From Nematostella vectensis (Eukaryota; Cnidaria; Anthozoa; Actiniaria; Edwardsiidae): a DNA stretch of 64,000 nt. The stretch spans positions 12,337,070-12,401,069 of the forward strand of contig NC_064038.1 in NCBI RefSeq assembly GCF_932526225.1, given 5' to 3'. The notes beneath the pieces are model-generated. The model did not search any database and was not told the DNA's origin. It worked only from the letters and a program-made list of their open reading frames with translations. The translations under genes and the position numbers were made by a program. This document shows, piece by piece, positions 1 through 8,525 of the stretch; the first letter of the stretch is position 1; each line of letters starts with the position of its first letter.

Positions 1-530
1 TTGTATCTCTCTTGTTCCTGAAGTATTAGCCGAAACTCTTCGTCTGAGATACGCCCGTCTTGCAGAGCCTTAGAGACCAGCTCGCTGATCGAGTTTTTCT
101 TACTCTCCGCTAGAACCATCGTGTCTTCGTGTTTAGCCACCTTGCTCGTAAGACCCCTAGAGACCACCCCCGCGCCCGCGCCCACGACACCGACCAGCCC
201 AGCGACCCCTGCCAGCGGAGCGCCGATCAGAACCCCTATCCCACTCAAAGAGACTCCCAGCCCGGCGCTGGAAAGCGCCCCTGCAGCGATGCCGGATGCC
301 ACAGACACAGCATGGGTAACGGCGAAGGCGCGCTTATACTTCTTCCGCACCTGTCGATAATGCGTTATCTCGTTGTCTAGAACCGCCTGAGTGTCACGTA
401 TTACCTGGAGTCGGAAACTTTGCGCGTCGTCGCCGGTGCTTGCCGGAGCGGTAGGCGTCTGCGGGGAGTGGGCACTGGGGAGTGGGGGATATATGGATAT
501 GCCACCGCTGCTAACGTCGCTGTTCGCCAT
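1..530 (-). CDS. Polinton-associated glycine-rich membrane protein (C-terminus outside window)
   Basis: Minus-strand gene starting with ATG at 528-530 (MANSDVSSGG). It has a Pro/Ser/Thr-rich N-terminus and a basic stretch (YRQVRKKYKR). A long Gly/Ala/Val hydrophobic region of about 50 residues could form two membrane segments, and an amphipathic helix containing SKVAKHEDTMVLAE follows. No enzyme motif is visible. The same family sits next to capsid genes in this element type, so a structural or membrane-active virion role is a reasonable guess but unproven. It runs off the left edge of the window; the unit 2 copy shows the rest. Confidence 0.7.
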   Translation of the reverse strand, partial: MANSDVSSGGISIYPPLPSAHSPQTPTAPASTGDDAQSFRLQVIRDTQAVLDNEITHYRQVRKKYKRAFAVTHAVSVASGIAAGALSSAGLGVSLSGIGVLIGAPLAGVAGLVGVVGAGAGVVSRGLTSKVAKHEDTMVLAESKKNSISELVSKALQDGRISDEEFRLILQEQERY

Positions 531-546
531 GCCTGCTATGTCGGGC

Positions 547-1235
547 CTAGGTTAGCTCTAATACGAGACGAACAGGCCTGCCCTTAAAGTCCACCCGTCT
601 ACCACGGTCATCCCTGATCCATATTCGGATACTCGAGACGAACTCAGAGGAAGACGCTGCGACGCAAATGGGGATGTCGGGCCCATAGACGACTTTCTCG
701 TGCGGCCTCCCGCGGGTTTCTAGGCAAGCGAGAACGTTTGAAGGCTCGTCTAAGGCGAGGCACTGCGAGCGGTCTACGATGTTGCGGAAGACGTAGATGA
801 CCTCTATTTTCGACAAAGTCACCTCAAGTGGGGGGCCCCCACGGGCATTTCGAGGCCCCGCTCCCCCATCTGATCGTCTTTAGCCTCTAGGCCAAATAGT
901 GCGCAAAGCTCGGCGTTCAGGAACACAACGCCTGTGGACACGAGCACGATCTTCCCGGTGAGGGGATCCTGCTTCGCGGTCAGAATCTGGCTTTTAGCGT
1001 GGTTGATCGTTTCCACGATGGACTCGGCCGTGTGGTGCCCGGCTGGCAGAGTAGCGATGGGCGGGAGGGAGGCTATAGTCGTTATCTGCTGCTCCCGCAC
1101 GAGATTATACCAGCTGTTAAACAGCGAGCACTGCCGGAGCGCCACAAAGCGTGGGCGCCTTATCGGCTGCCCGAAGAAGAGCGTCAGTTCACCTCCGGTG
1201 AACTCAGCGTGTAGGACCACCATTGTGTTGAACAT
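547..1235 (-). pseudogene. Minor capsid (penton-like) protein, frameshifted
   Basis: The minus-strand frame from ATG 1233-1235 (MFNTM) runs to a stop near 819. A second frame from about 830 to 547 continues with DRSQCLALDEPSNVL and ends RPVRLVLELT. The two halves meet at a G5C6 run (about 826-837), where a one-base change explains the shift; unit 2 has the same run. Total length is about 225 residues, beta-rich, with the position and size of the single-jelly-roll minor capsid protein of Polintons. The assignment rests mainly on size, predicted strand content and neighbourhood with the major capsid gene, so it is moderate. A -1 ribosomal slip at the run is an alternative to a lesion. Confidence 0.55.
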
Positions 1236-1254
1236 AGCCCGCCTCGTGTCTAAT

Positions 1255-2732
1255 AGGGCTGAGCATGGATTGGGAAGGCTGGCAGATGCTGAGGTCCCCC
1301 GAAGGAAGGAGGATGAGACGAAGAAGGCGGCAGTTGCGGCGGGAGCCTCTATAGCCGAACATATCAAACACGCTATAGCCGAACAAGCTAAAAAACCGGT
1401 TTCCCTAGGTTTCCCTAGGTCTCTGACCCTCACGCAAAAGCTGCTCTACGCCGTACCCGCGACCCCCGTGGAGAGCACGGCCTCAGACATCACCCCACTA
1501 CTCACGCAGCTGGAGATACACGTGGCTGAGGACAAATCATCCACGACTAGGGTCCGAGACATATTCAAAGAGACAGTAGTCACGCACAAGTCCGCCAAGG
1601 AGTCTCGCCGGTGGCTATCGGAGCCTTCCTATGGGTACTGGCCACAGCAACTCAACTTTGCGGTCTGGTGCGCAACCGCCGGATGTGGGGTGTCCCTAAC
1701 TGACCCCACTTTCGCCACGCTCCCCTCTGTCATCAGGGGATTTCTAAGGTTTCACGTCTACTTCACCACCCGGAGGATACTCTACGAGCTCGGCGTCCCC
1801 CTGCCTGGCGACAACCCGTTCACGCAAAAAGGTAACCCCTACAAGAAGGCCGCTTTCGAGCGTCTATGCATAGAGTTCGGTTTGCCTCGTAAGCCGGACT
1901 TCCGATGGAAAGGCGGGCGGAACCATGGGCTAGACGATGTGCTTGTGTTCTACCCGGGAGAGGGGTATCGCAACGTGCACGTGATCCGTGGCTACGACAC
2001 GGCGGAGGATGAGTACCCGAGCCACCTCAATCTGTTTAGCGACGAAGGTGGGACGTACAATAGTGGGAAGCAGGTGGGTTACATACGCAACGACGACCAC
2101 TGGGGCGTGCAATATAGCTGGTTTGCGCCTCCCAAAGGCGAGGGGCTGACAAAAGCAGGGCTAGGGAGACTCGACCGCTCGGTCGAGGCGTTCGTCTACA
2201 CAGTGCTTGGTGCACAGGTAAACGTCCGTTCCTCCATCGCAGGGGCCGGTGGGCCGGCCATGGAGGCCCAGGCGGAGTTCACGGAGCTGCTCGAAGACGC
2301 GATCATAGAAAACGACATCGCTCAAAGCGTGCAAAGGTACCAGTTAGCCGTGCAGGAGGCCAAGGTGAGACTGAGTCTTGCGGTTGCACCAGGAGTGTGG
2401 CTGATGCCGAGCGATCTGGTGATAAACACGCAAAGCGTCGTGGGCTACAACAATAAGCTGCAGAAAGCCACGGACTCCATGAAGCTCGGCGCAAACGCGA
2501 TCAACACCGAGACAAAGCCAGTCGGTGGGCATCCTAGGGTGCAACACGCGACTGACCACGTGCCGCCCCGGCGGCAGAGCACCCCTGCGAAAGTGCACGC
2601 GAAGGGCGCGGCTGCCCCGGACCGGCGCGACAGGCTGCTCATAGCACGTCGGGCGAAAAGAGTGACCACACCGCCCTCAAGGCGGGGTTGTCGGCACTCG
2701 CGGTGGCCGCGGCGTATTACTTGTTCCGATGA
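1255..2732 (+). pseudogene. Polinton-associated protein of about 480 residues, unknown function (start and end shifted)
   Basis: The plus strand is open across the region as a 614-residue frame (934-2778). Its first part overlaps the minor capsid gene antisense, so the real gene probably starts near 1255-1300. No in-frame ATG exists there, and a nearby ATG at 1266 is in another frame, which suggests an early frameshift. The body is soluble-looking, Trp/Tyr/Gly-rich (RFHVYFTTRRILYELGV, YNSGKQVGYIRNDDHWGVQY) and ends with a Gln/Ala-rich helix. A frame change between about 2560 and 2640 leads to a short hydrophobic tail closing with TGA at 2730-2732. I do not recognise a domain. It is absent from unit 2. 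Capsid-associated or protein-primer roles are possible but unsupported. Confidence 0.5.
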
Positions 2733-3676
2733 CTGCTTTGCGTTTGACGAACCAAGAACGTGGCTACGGCTAGAATGAGCAGCCACGCGTTTTCGCCAAG
2801 GAATTTCACCGCTTCTCCTGCGGCCTTTAACACGAAGTTCGCGATGCTGCCTACTAGCCCGGGGAGAAGCTCGCCTAGCTTTTTCCCGATGGCCTTAAGC
2901 CCGTTACCGACCCCTATGGCCACGGAGGAGAGCGACTTGCCGAGCGACGTCACAATGGCCGCGATCGTCGTCGCTACGGCCAACCCGATAGCGGTGGCGG
3001 TGAAGCCGTACTTTTTGAAGATGGCTTTGATGCGCTCCCTTAGCGGCTTTTGGTTCTCGAGCTCTCGGTTTTCGCGTTCTAGTTCGTCAATCTCGGACAG
3101 CCTCTCCTCGTTGCGCTCACGGGCCTCTTGACGGCGACTCTCTGGCGTGTTACGGTCGTCGATGGTCTCCCTGTCTGTGGCTACCGCCCCTTGCAGCTCT
3201 TGGACTCGTTCTGTGTTCTCCTGGATTACCGCGTCTACCTCTGCCACGGGCTTGAAGCCTTTCAGATTTTTAACGTACTGTTGAATGCTCCCATCCTTGT
3301 TGAACAGCGGATATGGTTTGGTCCAACCTCCTCCTTTGCCGTAGTTGTGAACCCGTATTTCCGTCTTCTCCTTCCGGCTTAACTGGAACCGTAACAGATT
3401 CTCGTCAAGGTCTGGGTATTCCTTCCTGAGGGACTCGAGACCGAGTCTCCTCGCTGAACCCTCTGTGATGAACGAGGTTTCAGCGCTTGCCGTTCCTGCG
3501 GTTTGCGAAGCCGTCCTATGAGCAGCATGCGTACGCGACGACGTGCTCGTCATTGGGATCGACTCCCCATCGTCGGGGTCAAACGGGATAAGGGGCGTCG
3601 TCTCGTCGTCCCCCACCCCGCGATCGGCGGACGCACCCGGCAAGGTATCGTCAATGTCAACGTCAACATCACCCAT
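2717..3676 (-). CDS. Coiled-coil membrane protein of the Polinton-like element (319 aa)
   Basis: Open from ATG 3674-3676 (MGDVDVDIDD) to TAA at 2717. Residues 1-80 are acidic and Ser/Thr-rich, followed by a Lys/Gly-rich segment (VHNYGKGGGWTKPYPLF). Residues about 150-215 are a highly charged coiled coil (Arg/Glu repeats). The C-terminal third alternates hydrophobic and glycine-rich helices (GFTATAIGLAVATTIAAIV, LLPGLVGSIANFV, AWLLILAVATFLV) with three or so potential membrane segments. It is divergent from the major capsid gene across a 108-bp intergenic region. Its last 16 bases overlap the end of the convergent plus-strand gene. A virion membrane or minor core function is inferred only from context. 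Confidence 0.72.
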   Translation of the reverse strand: MGDVDVDIDDTLPGASADRGVGDDETTPLIPFDPDDGESIPMTSTSSRTHAAHRTASQTAGTASAETSFITEGSARRLGLESLRKEYPDLDENLLRFQLSRKEKTEIRVHNYGKGGGWTKPYPLFNKDGSIQQYVKNLKGFKPVAEVDAVIQENTERVQELQGAVATDRETIDDRNTPESRRQEARERNEERLSEIDELERENRELENQKPLRERIKAIFKKYGFTATAIGLAVATTIAAIVTSLGKSLSSVAIGVGNGLKAIGKKLGELLPGLVGSIANFVLKAAGEAVKFLGENAWLLILAVATFLVRQTQSSHRNK

Positions 3677-3784
3677 GATGCGCGCGCATAACTCGTGCTA
3701 TGCTATGTTAGACATGTCTAACAGTCCGCACCATAGCCTCGCGACTTCGTACTTTATGTGCATATATACACGTATATGTATACG
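3677..3784. promoter_or_regulatory. Divergent promoter region of the capsid gene block, unit 1
   Basis: 108 bp separate two start codons facing away from each other. The region holds an 18-bp perfect palindrome at 3706-3723 (TGTTAGACATGTCTAACA), and alternating TATATACACGTATATGTATACG-type DNA 20-40 bp before the capsid ATG that could serve as a TATA element. The same layout is preserved in unit 2. Confidence 0.5.
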
Positions 3785-5049
3785 ATGTCAGTCAGCGATA
3801 AACTCGACCCCCAGCGAACACCCAGAATCCCTCTGGGGTTGAAAGCCGAGAGAACTGTTCACCGGGTCACTCTCAACCCGTCGACGGCCTCCCCAGAGGA
3901 GACGCTATATGTGGCGGTCCCAAAGCTGTCGGAAGGCGTCACGCTCGTGCCTGGCTCCTTGAGGGTCGGTCTCGAACTCTCCGTCTCAGGCCATGCGAAT
4001 AATACCGTCGTGAACAACGTCGGCCGAAATCTCGTGAGCCGCCTGAAAATCACGTTTGCAGGAGAAATGCTCCAGGACACCAACCGCTACGACGTCTTCA
4101 AGACGTATGAGGAGCTTTACCTGTCCAAGGTCGAGAGAGAGGACCGCCTGGAGCAGGGCATACAGTCGGAAAACATGCGCAAGCTTCGCTCCAAGGCTGG
4201 CGATAAGGCGACCAGTAACGCCAAGGAGAACGCTCTAAGCGCCACCCACGGGGCGAGGTATACCATCCCGCTAGACCATTCTCTGCTGACGGACCACGGC
4301 GTGCTATACCCAAGGGCGCTCTCCGAGGCGCTGCTCTTCGAGATCACGATCGCATCGGCTGACCAGGTAGTAGTCGGAACTGATGCCACTAAATTATCCT
4401 ATGGCATCAAAAATCTAGAGCTGGAGTACGAAAGCCTGAGGGACGACAACCTCGCCCGGTCTGCAGCCGCCGCCTACCACAACGGCACAACGTTCTTCTA
4501 CGAGCAAGTGAACCTTCACAAGACCTTCGTGATTAGCAAAGGGACGGACAGCATAATCAACGAGAGTGTCAACCTGCCGCGAAGGTCTATGAGTGGTCTG
4601 CTGCTCCTCTTCGTGGAGCCATACACGGCAGGGACTCGCGACTCTGAGAAGTTCGTGTACCCCGACATCAAGAGCGTTCGCGTTACAATCGACGGCACGC
4701 CAAACAAAGTCTTCAGCCAGGGCCTGCGCCCCACGGATTTCTGGAGGGAGGCGAAAAGGCGGTTCGTCCGCCCCTCCCGGGGGGGCACAGCGGAGCGCCC
4801 GCCGCCCCGGCAATCGGCCCCGAGTCGTTCTATGGCGATAACAAATTTGCTCTGTGGATCGACCTTCGAACGACGGACGACAGCGCCATCCATGGGGGTG
4901 GTCTCCGATTGGTCAATACCCACGACGGCGTGCACCTCGAGATAAAACGCACGGCAGGTGGCTCGGGTAGCGTAAACTGTCACGTGTTTGTTGTGGCCGA
5001 CGCCCAGATGAACCTTATGAACGGACAGCTAGAGTCCATACAATACTGA
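3785..5049 (+). pseudogene. Major capsid protein (double jelly-roll type), frameshifted
   Basis: Starts at ATG 3785 (MSVSDKLDPQ). The frame is the same as the intact unit 2 copy until about 4777, where one C is missing from a CCCC/GGGGGGG run. The original frame resumes on the other side and would end at TGA 5047-5049, but the actual frame ends at 4945. A handful of substitutions separate it from unit 2 (for example RRSMSG versus RRSVSG). The lesion is private to unit 1. Confidence 0.8.
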
Positions 5050-5068
5050 GCACATACGCCGGAGCGGT

Positions 5069-5669
5069 ATGGACCCGAAAAACGTCCCATTTAACGCTCT
5101 CATCGTGGGCCCGACGTCATGCGGGAAGACCCAATTCGTAGTGGACCGACTGCGCGACCCTTTCCGGGGCAGGTTTGACTACATCGTACTCGTGTGCCCT
5201 ACCTTTGTCTACAACAAAACATACGACGGCTTCGGCGAGGGCGACAATCGTCTGTTTGTCATCACACCTGAGGCGGGTCAGATCGACATACTGCTGAGGT
5301 TCGTCTCCACTCTCTTCGAAGGCACTAATACGCTAATGATACTCGACGACTGTGCGGCCTCGAAAGACGTTAAGAGGCGCTCTGACCAGCTCGTCAACTT
5401 AGCGTTCAGCGCGCGCCACGTGGGTATCAGCGTGGGTGATCACACAGCAGCTCACCAGCATCACGAAGCCGTTCCGCGAGAACATCGCGGCCCTGGTGGT
5501 CTTCTATACCCCGAGCAAGGCGGACATGAAAGCTGTCCTGCATGACTACGGCGCGGAGCTTTCAGAGGAGAAGATGAAAGAGTACATGAAGGCCCTCAAG
5601 ACGAAAAAGTTCTCGAAGTTAGAGTTTTGCTTGCGTCACCCTTATACCATCGCCCTAGTCGAACGATGA
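5069..5669 (+). pseudogene. A32/FtsK-like genome-packaging ATPase, frameshifted
   Basis: Begins at ATG 5069, 19 bases after the capsid stop. The Walker A motif GPTSCGKTQ lies at residues 13-21 and a Walker B-like TLMILDDC near residue 92. These features, the length of about 200 residues and the place next to the capsid gene match the DNA-packaging ATPase of Polintons, adintoviruses and related viruses. The frame breaks at about 5438 (after ARHVGISV) and continues in another frame (from 5436) to TGA 5667-5669, consistent with one lost base. Unit 2 shares this break, so it predates the duplication. The start of the next gene overlaps the stop by four bases (ATGA). Confidence 0.82.
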
Positions 5670-6258
5670 TGAGCGACGAATGCTTTGAGAGTCTTCTCGA
5701 GGGGGGCGCCGCCGACCTCCCGGCCGTCGAGACGTTGGACTGCCCGACTCAAGCCGTCCCGGCTGCCGGTGAGCAAACCGAGATAGCAGACGCGAGGGAG
5801 AAACTCGCGATTCTCGTAGCCTCGGGGAAGTCGAGAGAGATGGTAGGCAAGGCCCTGACCCACGGCGACGTCAAACGCATGAGCGCCGAGGAGGTGAGGA
5901 AGTACGAAAGGCGATACGAGACCGCTCTAGCCAGCCGGACTACAGACGCCCTGGCAGACAGCTTTCTGAAGCTTACGACCAAGCAGTAGGCATGGCGCTG
6001 CCGATAGACAGTGTGGCCGATCTTCACAACGACCTAGTGTCCGACTACATCATCAACAACGAGCTCCGCGCTTTGTGCGGAAGCCTAGCTCTACGCTGCG
6101 GCCGTTTGATGGCTTTAGCCGCCGGGGCGTTACACATAGCGCGTCATATGGACTGTCGTGCCGACACCAGAACGGCAAGCGCTGACGCGCGGAGCCAACG
6201 CGAGGTAGCAGCCGCGGACAGTGTCGAGCCCGCCATCCCAGAGCAGACGCTCATTTGA
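5666..6258 (+). pseudogene. Small conserved Polinton protein, stopped at 5987
   Basis: Starts ATGATG at 5666 overlapping the ATPase stop. An acidic N-terminus, a Lys/Arg/Glu-rich helical middle (KRMSAEEVRKYERRYETAL) and then a stop TAG at 5987-5989, where unit 2 reads through because of a one-base difference. The remaining part (SVADLHNDLVSDYIINNELRAL) is still open in another frame to 6258. No known domain is visible. It may be a small virion or scaffold component by position, but that is a guess. Confidence 0.6.
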
Positions 6259-6278
6259 AAGCTTGCCACGTCTCCTAC

Positions 6279-6306
6279 CACTTGGTACCAAGTGCTTGGT
6301 TCCAAG
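6279..6306. promoter_or_regulatory. Palindrome cluster upstream of small-gene block
   Basis: Perfect 16-bp palindrome CACTTGGTACCAAGTG at 6279-6294, followed directly by the near-palindrome CTTGGTTCCAAG at 6295-6306. It lies between the stop at 6258 and the next start at 6340; the same sequence precedes the unit 2 genes at about 34544-34571. It could be an operator or part of a promoter. No TATA box is obvious. Confidence 0.35.
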
Positions 6307-6339
6307 TAGTTGACACAGCGTGTTCGCACAACGACGCAG

Positions 6340-6673
6340 ATGGGGGAACCTCAAGGAAGTACCAGTGCCCAGCCTGACGAACAACTTGCTCAAGAACTTG
6401 CCCAAGAACCTGGCAAACAGCATCAAGAACCTGCACGCACGCCTGTGGCTGCGCTCCCGGCAGCGGCGCGCGACGCGCGAATCACGAGCCCCGAACCGCC
6501 CGCGACCCGACCTCACCCTGGACGAGTCGAAGCCGGAAGGCGCTTGGCAAAGTGGAACCGAATCAACAGAGCGAAGAAAGAGGCGCTTCGTGTCGCCGCT
6601 GCGCAGCAGCTGCCGGTAACCCCGGGGCCGAGCGAGCCGCAGCCGGCCCCGGGGCCCCACCCATATCCGCACG
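6340..6673 (+). CDS. Proline/alanine/arginine-rich Polinton protein, extent uncertain
   Basis: ATG at 6340 opens a frame rich in Gln/Glu, then Pro/Ala, with a basic stretch (GRRLAKWNRINRAKKEALR) and more proline. The frame stays open to 6873, but from 6674 it overlaps the better supported 74-residue gene, and that part looks like a shadow, so the real end is probably altered. The region differs from unit 2 by an 85-bp deletion there. The composition suggests a DNA- or RNA-binding or flexible structural protein. No function can be assigned. Confidence 0.4.
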
Positions 6674-6898
6674 ATGTCGACGACGCAGCAAAGCAAGATT
6701 ACAAAGACCATCACCGACGCCGCAGTCATAACCGGCCTCGTCGCTGGCATCGGCTCGGTTGGGCGCAAGGTCTTACGCGAGGACTTCACCAAAGATCCCT
6801 CCGCGAACGCCATGAACTACGCAAAAATGACTGCCGCCGTCGCAGGTGCTGTCGCTTTCAAGGGTTGCCTTGAGGATCAGAAGATCCTGCCCATGTAG
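6674..6898 (+). CDS. Small membrane-associated Polinton protein (74 aa)
   Basis: ATG 6674 to TAG 6896-6898. Contains two hydrophobic Ala/Gly/Val stretches (DAAVITGLVAGIGSVG and TAAVAGAVAFKGCL) separated by a charged loop, ending DQKILPM. Present in both units with only three residue differences, and open in both. Likely a small membrane or virion-associated protein of the element; the exact role is unknown. Confidence 0.62.
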   Translation: MSTTQQSKITKTITDAAVITGLVAGIGSVGRKVLREDFTKDPSANAMNYAKMTAAVAGAVAFKGCLEDQKILPM

Positions 6899-6983
6899 TG
6901 TACCGTGGTACATGTAGGCCGTGTATTAAACTCGTGCGCGCCTTGCGCATACACACAGCACGTGGAGTGTGCCTCGCATAAAC

Positions 6984-7397
6984 ATGGCCTCTGTCGCGAT
7001 TTTGATTGGCGGCGCCGTCCTGAACGCGACTGCATTCGTTGGTGGCAACTACCTCGCAAAGTTCCTGTCGAACGATGAGAGCCCCGCCTTAGCCGAGAAG
7101 GAGAGGCACGACAAGGCCCTAGAGAAATACCAACAAGACTATGGACGCTACCAACAGCGGCGACAAAAAATCATCGATTGGCAAGCTCAAAGTCGCGAGA
7201 GAGGGTCCCTCTCAAAGCAGAACTTCACCGACACCGACTACGCGCTCAAACTCTACAACCAGACCTCCCTGGAGTCGATGCGGGCCCCCGAGCTGTCCGA
7301 CTACTACGTACCCAGCAAAACGCAGAAGAACGCCGAGTTGGCGTACATAGGCGCCGGCGCTCTCGCCATCGGCTACGCAGCCAGCCGCTTGCTGTGA
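6984..7397 (+). CDS. Polinton-associated protein with terminal hydrophobic segments (137 aa)
   Basis: ATG 6984 (MASVAILIGG) to TGA 7395-7397. An N-terminal hydrophobic segment (AILIGGAVLNATAFVGG) could anchor or target it. The middle is a polar Lys/Gln-rich helix (ALEKYQQDYGRYQQRRQK), and a second hydrophobic segment at the C-terminus (AYIGAGALAIGYAASRLL). The layout suggests a membrane-associated virion protein. It is open in both units with one substitution (I to L), which contrasts with the decay of larger genes. Promoter-like sequence precedes it in the 85 bp after the previous gene. Confidence 0.62.
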   Translation: MASVAILIGGAVLNATAFVGGNYLAKFLSNDESPALAEKERHDKALEKYQQDYGRYQQRRQKIIDWQAQSRERGSLSKQNFTDTDYALKLYNQTSLESMRAPELSDYYVPSKTQKNAELAYIGAGALAIGYAASRLL

Positions 7398-7404
7398 TGC
7401 AGCT

Positions 7405-7528
7405 GCCGTCTGCTTATGTCTGCGTATGCCTTCGGCGTACGTATACGCACGTATGCGTCTAGGTGGCCTTTTTCCATGCTGCGCGTATACGTGTGCGTAT
7501 ACGTACGCCGAAGGCGTAGCAGACGGCA
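7405..7528. repeat. Large imperfect inverted repeat upstream of integrase, unit 1
   Basis: The left arm starts gccgtctgc and the right arm ends gcagacggc. The arms also share atgccttcggcgtacgtata / tatacgtacgccgaaggc and surround a loop of about 55 nt containing gtgtgcgtatacg repeats. In unit 1 the left arm carries a 10-bp insertion. It lies between two plus-strand genes, so the transcript could fold into a long hairpin. Confidence 0.7.
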
Positions 7529-7571
7529 TCCGCCTGTTGGAGACTGACTCCCCCGTCGCGATACGCACGTA

Positions 7572-8525
7572 ATGGCCCGCCGGAACGGTAAGCGCATGTC
7601 CGACGAAGAACTCGATGCGTTCCTTCGTCCTATATACTACGCCAGAGGCGGCTTCCAGGGAGTGACCGCTCTGCACACCAAACTTCCCAAGGGCTCAGCC
7701 TCCATAGATCGAGTGCGCAAGTGGGTAAGCTCTCAGCCCGTCGGGGGCTACACACAGACGCCCCCTCCTCCGACTACCTACGCCCACTTCTCGGAGCAGA
7801 TACCAAACCGTATCCACAAGTCGGACCTGCTATTCTTGCCAACCGACCGCGGGTACAAGTATGCCCTGACCGTCGTTGACGTTGCTTCACGATATAAAGC
7901 CGCCCGCCCACTGAGGACTAAGAGCGCGGCCGTCGTCTCCCGCGAACTCGCTGGCATCTATGCAGAGGGACCCCTCACATGGCCTAAAGTCCTCATGGTT
8001 GATGACGGCACGGAGTTCAAGGGTGCTACCACGAAGCTCCTAACAGACCACGGGGTGGAAGTCCGACGGGCTGAGCCAGGGCACCACAGGAGCCAAGCTT
8101 TCGCCGAGTCTTTCCATCGCTGGCTGGCGCAGCGCCTATTTCGTGCGCAGTACTCGAGGGAGCTTGCGTCCGGCAAGACAAACCGCGAGTGGATTACTGC
8201 TTTGCCAATCGTCATCTCGGACATGAACGCAACGAAGACTCGCATGACTGGCCTTGCGCCTGAGGACGCCATAAAGCTGAGGCGCGTGCCTCTCAAAGCC
8301 GAAAAGCCTTCCCTAGAGGTCCCCTTAGAGGTCGGAACAGAGGTGTACATCGCCGTAAACGAGGAAGACCTTCAGGACAAGGGCCGACGGCGAGCGACGG
8401 ACCCGTGGTGGACAAGCAAGGCGTACCCAATACTAAAGAGGGTCATGGAGCCCGGACAGCCTGTGTTGTATTACACGGCGTACTCTGAGCACGGCTTCAC
8501 GCGATCGCAGTTGCGCGTTGCGTGA
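7572..8525 (+). CDS. Retroviral-type (rve) integrase, Polinton class, open
   Basis: Intact 317-residue frame from ATG 7572 to TGA 8523-8525. The core shows the D,D,E triad in order: Asp85 (KSDLLFLP), Asp144 (MVDDGTEF) and Glu179 (AFAESFHRWL), with 34 residues between the last two. An N-terminal helical region (residues 1-60) and a C-terminal SH3/chromo-like beta region (EVGTEVYIAV, PWWTSKAYPIL) complete the usual layout. It would catalyse end processing and strand transfer of the element, giving the 6-bp target duplication seen at GTTGTT. It ends tail to tail with the replication gene, whose stop codon directly abuts its own (tgatca). Confidence 0.9.
   Translation: MARRNGKRMSDEELDAFLRPIYYARGGFQGVTALHTKLPKGSASIDRVRKWVSSQPVGGYTQTPPPPTTYAHFSEQIPNRIHKSDLLFLPTDRGYKYALTVVDVASRYKAARPLRTKSAAVVSRELAGIYAEGPLTWPKVLMVDDGTEFKGATTKLLTDHGVEVRRAEPGHHRSQAFAESFHRWLAQRLFRAQYSRELASGKTNREWITALPIVISDMNATKTRMTGLAPEDAIKLRRVPLKAEKPSLEVPLEVGTEVYIAVNEEDLQDKGRRRATDPWWTSKAYPILKRVMEPGQPVLYYTAYSEHGFTRSQLRVA

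Noticed and set aside
934-1254. N-terminal 100 residues of the 614-residue plus-strand frame
   Set aside because: This part is antisense to the better supported minor capsid gene; I restrict the plus-strand gene to about 1255 onward.
3758-3784. Upstream in-frame ATGs of the capsid gene (3758, 32020)
   Set aside because: They lie in the alternating TATA-like tract; the ATG at 3785/32047 starts the conserved-looking protein.
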